A DNA stretch of 38,965 nt from Rhodospirillales bacterium (GCA_947466085.1 CANIEC010000024.1:1-38965), one strand, 5' to 3'; numbered from the stretch's first letter, positions 9,432 through 18,496 are shown. Notes: a model not told the origin generated them from the letters alone. A program made the numbers and translations.

Positions 9432-10406
9432 ATGACCAGGAGCCAGGACTTCCCCCAGCCGGTCGCCGGCACCGTGGTGCCGCGCTTCGGCGACGTCGCC
9501 ACCTTCATGCGCCTGCCGCTGTTCCGCGACCCGGCGGAGGTCGAGATCGGCATGGTCGGCGTGCCGTGGGACGGCGGCACGACCAACCGTCCCGGCGCGC
9601 GGCACGGCCCGCGCCAGATGCGCGATCTCTCGACGATGATGCGGCGGATCCACCACGTGACGGGCATCGCGCCCTACGAGATGGCCCGGTGCGGCGATCT
9701 CGGCGACGCGCCGGTCAATCCCGCCAGCCTCGACGACTCGCTCGACCGGATCGAGAAGCACTACGCGAAGCTCCATGCCGCGGGCGTGGTGCCGCTGTCG
9801 GCCGGCGGCGACCACCTGATCACGCTGCCGATCATGCGCGGCATCCGCAAAGGCCTGCCGCCGCTCGGCATGGTGCATTTCGACGCCCACAGCGACACTT
9901 GGGACACCTATTTCGGCGGCTTCAAGTACACGCACGGCACGCCGTTCCGCCGCGCCGTGGAGGAGGGGCTGCTCGATCCCAGGCGCGTGGTCCAGATCGG
10001 CATCCGCGGCTCGCTCTACAAGGCCGACGACAACCAGTGGGCCCTCGACCAGGGCATGCGCGTGATCACCATCGAGGAGTATTTCGACCTCGGCGTCGAG
10101 AAGGTGATCGCGGAGGCGCGCCGCGTCGTCGGCACCGGCCCGACCTATGTCAGCTTCGACGTCGACGGGCTCGATCCGGCTTACGCGCCCGGCACCGGCA
10201 CGCCCGAGATCGGCGGCTACACCCCGCACGAGGCCCAGCGCATGCTGCGCGGCCTGCGCGGCCTCGACCTGGTCGGCGGCGACGTCGTCGAGGTCTCACC
10301 ACCCTTCGACATGAGCGGCAACACCGCGCTCGTGGGCGTCACGATGATGTGGGAGATCCTCTGCCTGCTCTCCGAATCGGTGGCGAGGCGCAAGGGGCGC
10401 CGCTGA
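9432..10406 (+). CDS. Agmatinase / guanidino-acid ureohydrolase family protein
   Basis: 324 residues. All six manganese-ligand positions of the arginase/agmatinase fold are visible: His128 in SAGGDHLIT, Asp151, His153 and Asp155 in HFDAHSDTWD, and Asp243 and Asp245 in SFDVDGLDPAYAPGTGTPE. The enzyme hydrolyses a guanidino group to urea plus an amine. The GTGTPE context and length fit the agmatinase, guanidinobutyrase and guanidinopropionase group rather than arginase. As the last cytosolic enzyme of the operon behind an aminotransferase and an amine oxidase, it suggests that the imported compound may carry a guanidino group. The exact substrate cannot be read from the sequence. Confidence 0.9.
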   Translation: MTRSQDFPQPVAGTVVPRFGDVATFMRLPLFRDPAEVEIGMVGVPWDGGTTNRPGARHGPRQMRDLSTMMRRIHHVTGIAPYEMARCGDLGDAPVNPASLDDSLDRIEKHYAKLHAAGVVPLSAGGDHLITLPIMRGIRKGLPPLGMVHFDAHSDTWDTYFGGFKYTHGTPFRRAVEEGLLDPRRVVQIGIRGSLYKADDNQWALDQGMRVITIEEYFDLGVEKVIAEARRVVGTGPTYVSFDVDGLDPAYAPGTGTPEIGGYTPHEAQRMLRGLRGLDLVGGDVVEVSPPFDMSGNTALVGVTMMWEILCLLSESVARRKGRR

Positions 10407-10462
10407 CGGTCTGCGCGCGGGCGGGGATGGCGTCCGTGCGGGTGACGGCGCTATCCTTGGGC

Positions 10463-11311
10463 ATGCGCGCCTTTCTCCTTGGCCTCCTGATTGCCGTCGT
10501 CGCCTCGTCCGTCTCGGCCCAGCCGGTGCCGCGCTGGATGACCTTGCCGCCCACGCCCTCGCTGCCGCCGGCCGTGAGCAGCGGCCATGCGCCGGTCAAC
10601 GGCATCTCGATCTGGTACGCCACCTTCGGCAGCGGCCCGCCGGTGATCCTGCTGCATGGCGGCCTGGCCAACTCCAACTATTGGGGCCACCAGGTTCCCG
10701 AACTGGCGAAGACCCACCGGGTGATCGTCATGGACAGCCGAGGCCACGGGCGCAGCACGCGCGATGCCCGGCCCTACGGCTACGCGCTGATGGCCTCGGA
10801 CGTGATCGGGCTGATGGACTTTCTCGGCGTGCCGCAGGCCGCGGTGGTGGGCTGGAGCGACGGCGCCATCATCGGGCTCAGCATGGCCATGACCCATCCG
10901 CAGCGCGTGTCGCGGCTCTTCGCCTTCGCCGCCAATTCCGACCCCGGCGGCGTCAAGGACGTGGACAAGAGCCCCGTGTTCATGGCGTTCATCGCCCGCG
11001 GCGAGAAGGAGTACGAGGCGCTCTCGGCCACGCCGCGCGAGTACAACACGTTCGTCGAGGAGATCAGCCGGATGTGGGCGACGCAGCCCAACTGGACGGC
11101 AGCCGACCTCGCCGGGATCAAGGTCCACACCTGGATCGTCGACGCCGATCATGACGAGGCGATCAAGCGGGAGAACACTGAATTCATGGCGGGGGCGATC
11201 CCCAATGCGGGGCTGCTGCTGCAGCCCGAAGTCAGCCACTTCTCGATGCTGCAGGCGCCGCAGCAGTTCACCGACGACGTGAAGCGCTTCCTCGACCGGA
11301 AATGGGACTGA
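10463..11311 (+). CDS. Exported alpha/beta hydrolase
   Basis: 282 residues from ATG 10463, chosen because the signal peptide then begins at residue 1 (MRAFLLGLLIAVVASSVSAQ); an ATG at 10427 would add 12 residues. The oxyanion region is VILLHGGLANSNYW, the nucleophile Ser132 lies in VGWSDGAI, DSRGHGRS is the conserved strand-4 turn, and Asp (in VDADHD) and His (in EVSHFSM) complete the triad. It is a periplasmic or secreted esterase-, lactonase- or peptidase-like enzyme of unknown substrate. It sits 56 bases after the ureohydrolase and may form the end of the same operon. It is convergent with the dehydrogenase gene at 11456. Confidence 0.85.
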   Translation: MRAFLLGLLIAVVASSVSAQPVPRWMTLPPTPSLPPAVSSGHAPVNGISIWYATFGSGPPVILLHGGLANSNYWGHQVPELAKTHRVIVMDSRGHGRSTRDARPYGYALMASDVIGLMDFLGVPQAAVVGWSDGAIIGLSMAMTHPQRVSRLFAFAANSDPGGVKDVDKSPVFMAFIARGEKEYEALSATPREYNTFVEEISRMWATQPNWTAADLAGIKVHTWIVDADHDEAIKRENTEFMAGAIPNAGLLLQPEVSHFSMLQAPQQFTDDVKRFLDRKWD

Positions 11312-11455
11312 CCCTCGATCGCAACCTCGTTCCGACCCTGCGTCCCGGCGGCGTCGTCAAGTCACACAACCGAAATTAACGAATTATTCGAAACAAACGA
11401 AGGCAATGCCGCACCCTCCTGGCGCGCGAGCCACGAATCTGCAGGCGTGCTGCGC

Positions 11456-12601
11456 TTAGGCGGCCAGTTCCAGGATCTCCTTGACCTCGGCGGGCGTCGG
11501 GATCGGGCGTGGGTTGCGCGGTACCCAGGGCGTGCCCATCGCCTGCTGGGCGATGCGGTCGAAATGCTCGCGGCCGATCTTCACGTCGGAGAGGTGGCGC
11601 GGCATGTCGAGGCCGCGGATGAACCGGTCGAGCACGTCGCCCGCGTCTTCGCCGGGATGGCCCATCGCGGCGGCGATCAGGGCCTGGCGGTCGGCATTGG
11701 CCGGCTTGTTCCAGCGCATCACCCACGGCAGCATGATGCAGGACGTGTGGCCGTGCGGGACGTCGAACACGGCGCCCAGCACGTAGCCGATGCCGTGGCT
11801 GGCGCCCATCGGCACGCCGGCGGCAATGCCGGTCATGGAGAGCCAGGCGCCGGTCTGGCAGTCCAGACGGGCGGCCATGTCCGACGGATCGGCCATCACC
11901 CGGGGCAGGCCACGCGCGAGCAGCGAGAGGCCGTGCAGCGAAGAGGCGTTGCTGAACTCCGTCGATTCGAGGGAGCAGACACCCTCGACGCAGTGATCGA
12001 CGGCGCGGATGCCGGTCGAGAGCAGGAGCCACATCGGCGTGTGGCGCGTCACCTCGGGGTCGAGGATGACGGCCTGCGGGATGGTGAGGGGATGGCGGAA
12101 CATCTCCTTCACCTTGGTGGCCTCATTGGTGACGCCGGCGATGGCGGAGAACTCGCCCGCCGAGAGGGTGGTCGGGATAGAGATCTGGCGCACGGTCGGC
12201 GGCGTCACGTCCGCCTGGCCGCGAATCCTGTCCATGTCCTCGGGCGTGCGCACGTCGTTCGACAGGCAGAGCTGGACGGCCTTGGCAGCGTCGGTGATCG
12301 AGCCGCCGCCCAGGGTGACGATCAGGTCGGCGCGGGCCTCGCGGGCCTGCTCGGCGGCGGCCACCACGGCGCTGCGCGGCGAATGCGCCGGCATCTTGTC
12401 GAAGGTCCCGACGCACTTGTTGCCCAGCGCCCGGCGCAGCTTCTCGATCTCGTCGGTCTGGCGGTTCAGCGTGCCGCTCACCATCAGGAACACGCGGTTC
12501 GCGCCCTGGCGCTCCACCAGCTCGGCGACCGCCTCGGCGGCAGGCCGCCCGAAGACCACTTCTTCCATTTTGCTGAAAACGATGCGGCCCGAAGCGCTCA
12601 T
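11456..12601 (-). CDS. Iron-containing alcohol dehydrogenase / maleylacetate reductase-like protein
   Basis: 381 residues from the ATG at 12601, which has CAGGGAG six bases upstream; the ATG at 12607 lies directly against that site. The nucleotide-binding motif is TLGGGSITDAAKAV near residue 97. The metal-ligand region includes AVDHCVEG and the two histidines of GASHGIGYVLGAVFDVPHGH. Sequence style (short N-terminus, PTTLSAGEFS) resembles maleylacetate reductases, which reduce maleylacetate to 3-oxoadipate in resorcinol and chloroaromatic degradation, but other group III alcohol dehydrogenases are possible. It diverges from the M20 peptidase gene with 53 bases between the starts and faces the alpha/beta hydrolase gene. 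Confidence 0.88.
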   Translation of the reverse strand: MSASGRIVFSKMEEVVFGRPAAEAVAELVERQGANRVFLMVSGTLNRQTDEIEKLRRALGNKCVGTFDKMPAHSPRSAVVAAAEQAREARADLIVTLGGGSITDAAKAVQLCLSNDVRTPEDMDRIRGQADVTPPTVRQISIPTTLSAGEFSAIAGVTNEATKVKEMFRHPLTIPQAVILDPEVTRHTPMWLLLSTGIRAVDHCVEGVCSLESTEFSNASSLHGLSLLARGLPRVMADPSDMAARLDCQTGAWLSMTGIAAGVPMGASHGIGYVLGAVFDVPHGHTSCIMLPWVMRWNKPANADRQALIAAAMGHPGEDAGDVLDRFIRGLDMPRHLSDVKIGREHFDRIAQQAMGTPWVPRNPRPIPTPAEVKEILELAA

Positions 12602-12654
12602 GCTCATCTCCCTGTATTTTGCTATCGTGCCGTCGAAAACAGACAAGGGAAAGC

Positions 12655-14049
12655 ATGACCGGGACACGGGATGGCGCGATCGCCCGCGCAGAGAAATATT
12701 TCGACGAGGGCGGCTTCCTTGAGGAGCTGCAGCGGCGGGTGGCCATTCCGACGACCAGCCAGGAGCAGGGCTCGATGCCCGCGCTGCAGGAGTATGTCTC
12801 CGGCGAGATGACCGATTCCCTGCAGAAGCTGGGCTACGACTGCACCGTCCTGCCCAACCCGCGCAGCGAATACGGCCCGTTCCTGATCGCCCGCCGGGTC
12901 GAGGATCCCGCCAAGCCGACCGTGCTGACCTATGGCCATGGCGACGTGATCCGCGGGCAGGAGGAGCAGTGGCGTTCCGGCCTGTCGCCCTGGAAGATCG
13001 TGATCGAGGGCGACAGGATGTATGGCCGCGGCACGGCCGACAACAAGGGCCAGCACACGATCAACATCGCGGCGCTGGCCTCCGTCATGCAGGAGCGCGG
13101 CTCGCTGGGCTTCAATTCGACGATCCTGATCGAGACCGGCGAGGAGACGGGCTCGCCCGGCCTGGCGGACTTCTGCAAGGCCAACAAGGAGGCCCTCAAG
13201 GCCGACGCCCTGATCGCTTCGGACGGGCCGCGGCTCGATCATCGCCGGCCGACCATCTTCGGCGGCACGCGCGGCACGCTGAATTTCAACCTTTCGCTCA
13301 CGATGCGCGAGGGCGGCCACCATTCGGGCAACTGGGGCGGGCTGCTGGCCAATCCCGGCATCATCATGGCCCATGCCCTGGCCACCATCACCGACGAGCG
13401 CGGGCAGATCAAAGTGCCGGAGTGGCGGCCCACGACCCTGACCAATTCGGTGCGCGCGGCACTGGCCGACGCCCATGTCGATGCGGGCGAGGGCGCTCCC
13501 GAGATCAATGAGGACTGGGGCGAGAAGTCGCTGACGCCGGTCGAGCGCGTGTTCGGCTGGAACAGCTTCGAGGTCCTGGCCTTCAAGACCGGCAACCCCG
13601 ACCGGCCGGTCAACGCGATCCCGCCCAGCGCCGTCGCCTACTGCCAGCTGCGCTTCGTGGTCGGCACTGATCCGCACGACATCATCCCGGCGCTGCGCCG
13701 CCATCTCGACCGGCATGGGTTCGGCATGATCGCAATCCAGCAGGCGCGCGACGTGATCATGAATGCGACGCGTCTCGATCCCGAGAATCCCTGGGCGCGG
13801 TTTGCCTCCGGCTCGATCGAGCAGACGGCGGGCCAGAAGCCGAACATGCTGCCCAACCTGGGCGGTTCGCTCCCGAACGAGGTGTTCACCGACATTCTCG
13901 GCCTGCCCACCGTCTGGGTGCCGCATTCCTACGCCGCCTGCTCGCAGCATGCCCCCGACGAGCACCTGCTGGTGCCGGTGGCCCGCGACGGGCTCAGGCT
14001 GATGACCGGCCTGTTCTGGGATTTGGGCGCGCAGGGCCGGCCGGGGTAA
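12655..14049 (+). CDS. M20 family metallopeptidase (dipeptidase/amidohydrolase type)
   Basis: 464 residues from ATG 12655 with AAGGGAA upstream. Zinc-site motifs are in order: YGHGDVIRGQ (His95, Asp97), RGTADNKGQ (Asp129), ETGEETGSPG (catalytic Glu163 and metal Glu164), SDGPRL, and the late His in HSYAACSQHAPDEH. The central region around 220-340 is the lid/dimerisation domain. The enzyme is cytosolic (no signal peptide) and hydrolyses a dipeptide, N-acyl amino acid or carbamoyl substrate. It ends 12 bases before the sigma-factor gene, possibly in one transcript with it, although the functions are not obviously linked. Confidence 0.9.
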   Translation: MTGTRDGAIARAEKYFDEGGFLEELQRRVAIPTTSQEQGSMPALQEYVSGEMTDSLQKLGYDCTVLPNPRSEYGPFLIARRVEDPAKPTVLTYGHGDVIRGQEEQWRSGLSPWKIVIEGDRMYGRGTADNKGQHTINIAALASVMQERGSLGFNSTILIETGEETGSPGLADFCKANKEALKADALIASDGPRLDHRRPTIFGGTRGTLNFNLSLTMREGGHHSGNWGGLLANPGIIMAHALATITDERGQIKVPEWRPTTLTNSVRAALADAHVDAGEGAPEINEDWGEKSLTPVERVFGWNSFEVLAFKTGNPDRPVNAIPPSAVAYCQLRFVVGTDPHDIIPALRRHLDRHGFGMIAIQQARDVIMNATRLDPENPWARFASGSIEQTAGQKPNMLPNLGGSLPNEVFTDILGLPTVWVPHSYAACSQHAPDEHLLVPVARDGLRLMTGLFWDLGAQGRPG

Positions 14050-14061
14050 GGTCCCCGCCCG

Positions 14062-14619
14062 ATGCTTTCAGCCGACGAGGCCGCAGACCTGATCGAAGCC
14101 ATCGCGACCCGCCAGGATCGCGCGGCTTTTTCACGCCTGTTCCAACATTTTGCACCCCGCGTGAAGGCGTTCATCATGCGCAGCGGTGCCGATCCGGAGG
14201 CGGCGCAGGAAGTCGCGCAGGAAGCCCTGATTATGGTCTGGCGCAAGGCTGCCAGCTTTGACCGGAAAAAGGCCTCGCCGTCCACGTGGCTCTACACCAT
14301 CGCCCGCAACAAGCGGATCGATCACCTGCGGCGCAACAACCGGCCGGCCATCGATACCGACGACTGGCTCACGGTTTTTGCACCGGAAGACGAGGATGCC
14401 GACAAATCCGTCCTCGCAGGGCAGACGTATACGCGGTTGAAGGAGTTACTCGGGGGGCTGTCTGCCGATCAGATGTTGGTGATCGAGAAGGCGTTCTTCG
14501 AGGACAAGACCCACACGGCCATCGCCGAGGAGCTGAAGCTGCCCCTCGGGACGGTGAAGTCGCGTATCCGCCTGGCGTTGGCCCGCCTGCGGGAAGCACT
14601 GGAGAAAGACGAGTCATGA
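14062..14619 (+). CDS. ECF RNA polymerase sigma factor
   Basis: 185 residues. Region 2 includes FSRLFQHFAPRVKAFIMRSGADPEAAQEVAQEALIMVWRKA (residues about 24-64) and the -10-contacting TWLYTIARNKRIDHLRR. Region 4 is a helix-turn-helix with LPLGTVKSRIRLALARLREAL near the C-terminus. The PxTWLYTIARNKRIDHLRR style and the linked cupin anti-sigma place it in the RpoE-ChrR-type group that answers singlet oxygen or organic peroxide stress. Its stop overlaps the start of the anti-sigma gene (ATGA), so the two are made in a fixed ratio. An autoregulated promoter would be expected upstream, but only 12 bases separate it from the M20 gene. Confidence 0.92.
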   Translation: MLSADEAADLIEAIATRQDRAAFSRLFQHFAPRVKAFIMRSGADPEAAQEVAQEALIMVWRKAASFDRKKASPSTWLYTIARNKRIDHLRRNNRPAIDTDDWLTVFAPEDEDADKSVLAGQTYTRLKELLGGLSADQMLVIEKAFFEDKTHTAIAEELKLPLGTVKSRIRLALARLREALEKDES

Positions 14620-15281
14620 GCCGCCATCCGGCGCCCGATGAATTTCTGCTGGACTATGCTGCGGGCGCGCTGCCGGACGGTCCGGCCCTCGCCGTGGCCC
14701 TGCACGTTGCCCTGGACCCCCGGTCACAACGCACCGTAGACCGGTTGAACGCCGTCGGCGGCGCCCTGATCGAGCGCGAACCGGTTCCCGAGGTTGGCGC
14801 GATCGACGATGCAGTACTCGAACGGGCGTTGGCTCGCCTCGACGAGGTACCGGTGGAACCGCGACCTGCCGCTCCCGGCGGCCGTAAGCCAGTGTTCGAC
14901 TGGGCGCCGGCGCCCCTGGTGCCGCACCTGCGGCCCGGCATGGACTGGCGCCGGGTAATGGGCAAATTCGACGAGATCCGGCTCGACCTGCCGGGCGATT
15001 TCCATCGCGTTTCGCTGCTGCGCCTGGAGTCGGGGCGTGGCCTGCCGGAGCACAAGCACGCCGGCTATGAATATACGGTCGTCCTCCAGGGCGGCTATAC
15101 GGACGAGACGGGCAATTACGGCGTCGGCGATTTCGCTGTCGGGCCGGGTGACCAGCGGCACGAGCCGATCGCCGATCCGGGCGAGCCCTGTATCGCCTTG
15201 ATCGTGGTCGAGAATCCCATCGTGCTGACGGGGCCGTGGGGCCGCTGGCTCAATCCGCTGGTCAGTCGCGGCTTGATCTGA
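14616..15281 (+). CDS. ChrR-like cupin anti-sigma factor
   Basis: 221 residues. An N-terminal anti-sigma domain (residues 1-80) carries His4 and His30, and a C-terminal cupin (residues about 115-205) carries metal ligands His146, His148, Glu152 and His182 in EHKHAGYE and DQRHEP, matching ChrR. It should hold the ECF factor inactive until a signal alters the cupin. Oddity: in ChrR the second zinc His is followed by Cys at +4 and +7; here those positions are Asp34 and Ser37 (HVALDPRSQ), so the classical zinc site is lost. The start overlaps the sigma-factor stop. Confidence 0.88.
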   Translation: MSRHPAPDEFLLDYAAGALPDGPALAVALHVALDPRSQRTVDRLNAVGGALIEREPVPEVGAIDDAVLERALARLDEVPVEPRPAAPGGRKPVFDWAPAPLVPHLRPGMDWRRVMGKFDEIRLDLPGDFHRVSLLRLESGRGLPEHKHAGYEYTVVLQGGYTDETGNYGVGDFAVGPGDQRHEPIADPGEPCIALIVVENPIVLTGPWGRWLNPLVSRGLI

Positions 15282-15340
15282 AGCAGCGTTGACCGCGCAA
15301 GGGGTTCCCTTCAGGTTTGCGGCCTGAAGAGAGGGATCCA

Positions 15341-15889
15341 ATGCCGCGCATTCCGTACTACGAAGTCGAAAACGCCACGGGGAAGCATGCCGAGCTGCTC
15401 GGCAAGCTCAACCCCATGCTCAACATCTACCGGATGCTGGCGAACTCCGAGCAGGGGGCGAAGGGCTTCCTACGCATGGGCAACGGGCTGCTGTATCGCT
15501 GCGAGCTCGACCCGGTGCTGCGTGAACTCGCCATCATCCGCGTCGGCCGCCTGAGCCGCACCGCCTACGAGGTGTTCCAGCACGAGCGCATCGGTCGCGA
15601 CGTCGGCGTGAGCGAGGAAAAGATCGCCGCCCTGCGCGACGCCACCATCGAGGCGCCGGCCTTCACCGACAACGAAAAGGCCGTGCTGCGCTACGCCGAC
15701 GACGTGGTGCGCAATGTCCGGGCGTCAGACAAGACGCTGAAGGCCGTGCAGGCCTTCCTGACGCCGGGCGCGCTGGTCGAACTCACCCTGACCATTGGCT
15801 ACTACATGATGGTCTGCCGCTTCCTCGAGTCGATGGGCGTCGACGGCGAAGAGGGCCAGGCCGAGTGGCTCAAGACGGCCAAGCTGTAG
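15341..15889 (+). CDS. Carboxymuconolactone decarboxylase / AhpD-fold family protein
   Basis: 182 residues with GAGAGGGATCCA before the ATG. The all-helical CMD pattern is seen in LRELAIIRVGRLSRTAYEVFQHERIGRDVGVSEEKIAAL, followed by FTDNEKAVLRYADDVVRN. The CxxC and His arrangement of AhpD peroxidases is absent (SRTAYEVFQH has no Cys), so it is not a classical alkylhydroperoxide reductase component. It is more like the CMD-type lyase or isomerase proteins of unknown substrate. It follows the sigma/anti-sigma pair by about 60 bases and may be a target or operon partner of that stress system. Confidence 0.85.
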   Translation: MPRIPYYEVENATGKHAELLGKLNPMLNIYRMLANSEQGAKGFLRMGNGLLYRCELDPVLRELAIIRVGRLSRTAYEVFQHERIGRDVGVSEEKIAALRDATIEAPAFTDNEKAVLRYADDVVRNVRASDKTLKAVQAFLTPGALVELTLTIGYYMMVCRFLESMGVDGEEGQAEWLKTAKL

Positions 15890-15897
15890 CTATCAAA

Positions 15898-15923
15898 TTC
15901 CTCCCCCGTCATCGGGGGAGGAA
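15898..15923. repeat. Perfect 11-bp hairpin between genes
   Basis: TTCCTCCCCCG (15898-15908) pairs perfectly with CGGGGGAGGAA (15913-15923) around a TCAT loop. It lies right after the stop of the CMD-like gene and 24 bases before the M81 gene. There is no U-run on either side, so it is not a classical intrinsic terminator. It is more likely a dispersed intergenic palindrome or an RNA-stabilising stem. G-rich hairpins of this kind recur in many high-GC alphaproteobacteria. Confidence 0.65.
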
Positions 15924-15947
15924 GACAATGGAACCAGGAGTAAAGAG

Positions 15948-17459
15948 ATGGCGTACCGCGTCCTGATCGCGCAGTTCATGCATGAGACGAACACCTTCAG
16001 CAGACTCAAGACGACGCTGGAGGATTATCGCAAGCGCTGGCTGATCGAGGGCGAGGAGATGGTGCCTCGCTTCACCGGCACGCGGAACGAGGTCGGCGGT
16101 TACATCGACTCGGTGAAGAAGTACGGCTGGGAGCCGGTCTGGGCGGCGGCGGCGAATGCCACGCCCTCGGGCAAGCTCACGAAGGAGACTTGGGAGCACA
16201 TTCGGGATCTGATCCTGAATGCGGCGAAGAAGGCGGGCAAGCTCGACGCGATCTGCCTGTCGCTGCATGGCGCGGCGGTGACGGAAACCGAGGACGATGC
16301 CGAGGGCGCGCTGCTCGAGGCGCTGCGCGCCATTGTCGGTGCGGACATTCCCATCGTCGCCACGCTCGACCTGCACGCCAATGCCACGGTGAAGATGGCC
16401 CGGCATGCCAATGCGCTGGTGAGCTATCGCACCTATCCGCACATCGACGGCTACGACCGCGCGGTGCAGGCGGCGGCGCTCGTCCAGGAGACATTGGAAG
16501 GCCGGAAGAAGCCTGCGTGCCTGCTAGTCCAACCCGCGATGCTGCAGGGTGCCGATTCCGGCAAGACCACCCAGCCCGGCCTGATGCGCGACCTGCTGGC
16601 GAGGGCGGACGCCTTCGAGAAGGAGCCGGGCATCAACGTGGTCAGCATCCAGGCCGGTTTCACCTGGGCCGATATTCCCTACACCGGCCCGTCGATCGCC
16701 GTGAGCCACGAGCCCGCAGCCGAGGGCCGCGCGAAGGAAGTGGCGGCCGCGCTGCTCGACGAGATCTGGAAGCGCCGCACCGAGAACACGTCGAACTACC
16801 GCCCGGTCGCCGAGGCCATCGCCGCGGCCAAGGCAGGCATCGGCAAGGAGGGGCCGCTGGTCGTGGCCGACGGCACCGATAATCCGGGCGGCGGCGGCTA
16901 CAACGACACGACGCCGGTGCTGCAGGCGCTGATCGATGCCAAGGTCGAGAACGTGGCCTTTGGCACGATCTACGATCCCGGCACGGTGCAGCAGGCCATC
17001 AAGGCCGGTGTCGGCGCGGAGATCGACGTCGAGCTCGGCGGCCATACCGATACCTCGATGGGCGCGCCGGTGAAGGCCAGGGCGCTCGTGAAGATGCTGT
17101 CCGACGGTTCATTCAAGAACGACGGGCCGATGAATGCCGGCGTCGAGACCTCGATGGGGCCGACCGCGGTGCTGCGCATCGGCGGCATCGACGTGGTGAC
17201 CATCTCCAACCGCATCCAGACCATCGACCTGCAGGTCTTCCTGAGCCAGGGCATCGATCCGCGCAGCAAGAGCGTGCTGGTGGTGAAGAGCGTCCAGCAC
17301 TTCCGGGCGGCCTATGCGCCGATCGCCCGCGAGATCATGCTGGTCGATTCCGGCGGCATCTGCTCGCCCGACATCTCGCGGCTGAAGTTCACCAAGCTGC
17401 GGCGGCCGATCTGGCCGCTTGACGGCGTCAACGATCCCTATGCGGGGCAACGCTCCTGA
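15948..17459 (+). CDS. M81 family metallopeptidase (MlrC / microcystinase C-like)
   Basis: 503 residues with CAGGAG upstream. The N-terminus AYRVLIAQFMHETNTFS and the motifs CLSLHGAAVTE, VATLDLHANATVKM and YRTYPHIDGYDRA are characteristic of the MlrC-type two-domain family (DUF1485 plus MlrC C-terminal). The C-terminal domain includes ADGTDNPGGGGYNDTTPVLQ and an LGGHTDTSMG-type loop. Known members cleave the linear microcystin peptide in sphingomonads; most homologues in soil proteobacteria have unknown peptide or amide substrates. It is probably transcribed with the TauD-like gene 20 bases downstream. No microcystinase mlrA or mlrB neighbours are present. Confidence 0.9.
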   Translation: MAYRVLIAQFMHETNTFSRLKTTLEDYRKRWLIEGEEMVPRFTGTRNEVGGYIDSVKKYGWEPVWAAAANATPSGKLTKETWEHIRDLILNAAKKAGKLDAICLSLHGAAVTETEDDAEGALLEALRAIVGADIPIVATLDLHANATVKMARHANALVSYRTYPHIDGYDRAVQAAALVQETLEGRKKPACLLVQPAMLQGADSGKTTQPGLMRDLLARADAFEKEPGINVVSIQAGFTWADIPYTGPSIAVSHEPAAEGRAKEVAAALLDEIWKRRTENTSNYRPVAEAIAAAKAGIGKEGPLVVADGTDNPGGGGYNDTTPVLQALIDAKVENVAFGTIYDPGTVQQAIKAGVGAEIDVELGGHTDTSMGAPVKARALVKMLSDGSFKNDGPMNAGVETSMGPTAVLRIGGIDVVTISNRIQTIDLQVFLSQGIDPRSKSVLVVKSVQHFRAAYAPIAREIMLVDSGGICSPDISRLKFTKLRRPIWPLDGVNDPYAGQRS

Positions 17460-17478
17460 AGGTTGGCATGACACTGGC

Positions 17479-18492
17479 ATGAGGATGGGCATGAACTTCA
17501 CACGCGAGGCGCCTTTTCCCGGCGCATCCTTTGGCGCAACGCTGCGACTCGACGGCGATGCGGCAACGATCGTGGCGGCGGCCGAGAGCGATCCGAAGGC
17601 CCTCCCGGCGGCATTGGCCGAGGCCAAGGGGCTGCTGCTGATCCAGGGCATGAACGGCATCTCAGACGATCCCGACCTGCTCATCCGCCTCAGCCGCGTC
17701 TTCGGTCCGGAGGTCGAGGACTATCGCCACACGCTCACGAACCTGAAGTCGGTGCATGTCTCCGTGCCGGAAATCCTGCTCGTGTCCAACATGCCGCCGG
17801 TCTCCAAGGCGCCGCCCCAGCGACCCGAGCCGCCGCTGGCCGCCGACGGCCTGATTCCGACCCAGTATCCCCATCGCATGGGCTGGCACACCGACCAGAG
17901 CTATCGCCGGCCGCCGCCCGACATCTCGCTGTTCTATGCGGTGACGCCCGCCCAGCGCGACACCGGCCAGACCCTGTTCGCCAACGGTATCCTCGCCTAC
18001 GCGTCACTGCCGCCGGCGCTGAAGGAGAAGGTCGATACCCTGGTCGGCCTGCATGCCCAGCCCGGCACCGGCCGCTCACGCGAGGCGGCCCTGGCGGGGC
18101 GCACACCGCGTGCCTTCGCGGTCCACGAGCGCTCGCAGCCGCAGCCGGTCGTGCGCACCCATCCGGTGACGGGAGAGAAGTCGCTCTACCTCTGTGAATG
18201 GGGCCAGATGGACTGGTTCGAGGGGCCGTTCGTAGGCATGGAGCCGGGCCCGCACGGCGCGGGTGCCGCGCTGCTCGACGAGATCATGGCGCACTACACG
18301 GAGCGCCGCTTCTGCTACGCCCATGAATGGACCGAAGGCGATCTCCTGATCTGGGACAATCGCTGCCTGGTCCATGCCGCGACGTGGTTCGACGGCGATC
18401 GCGAGGGCCGCTTGATGTGGCGCACGACGGTCCACGGCAATCCTGGCGCGAACTATGCCGGCGAGAAGAAGAGCTGGATTCCCGCCGGCTGA
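17479..18492 (+). CDS. TauD/TfdA family 2-oxoglutarate-dependent dioxygenase
   Basis: 337 residues if started at ATG 17479; ATGs at 17485 and 17491 and a TTG at 17419 overlapping the M81 gene are alternatives. The iron triad is visible as His137 and Asp139 in MGWHTDQSY and His299 in NRCLVHAATWF. Arg315 in LMWRTTVHG is the likely 2-oxoglutarate anchor. The family hydroxylates taurine, 2,4-D, alkyl sulfates or related carboxylates, releasing succinate and CO2. Pairing with an M81 peptidase suggests a shared substrate pathway, but the substrate is unknown. It is convergent with the 2OG oxygenase gene on the other strand, with a 4-base gap between stops. Confidence 0.9.
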   Translation: MRMGMNFTREAPFPGASFGATLRLDGDAATIVAAAESDPKALPAALAEAKGLLLIQGMNGISDDPDLLIRLSRVFGPEVEDYRHTLTNLKSVHVSVPEILLVSNMPPVSKAPPQRPEPPLAADGLIPTQYPHRMGWHTDQSYRRPPPDISLFYAVTPAQRDTGQTLFANGILAYASLPPALKEKVDTLVGLHAQPGTGRSREAALAGRTPRAFAVHERSQPQPVVRTHPVTGEKSLYLCEWGQMDWFEGPFVGMEPGPHGAGAALLDEIMAHYTERRFCYAHEWTEGDLLIWDNRCLVHAATWFDGDREGRLMWRTTVHGNPGANYAGEKKSWIPAG

Positions 18493-18496
18493 CGAT

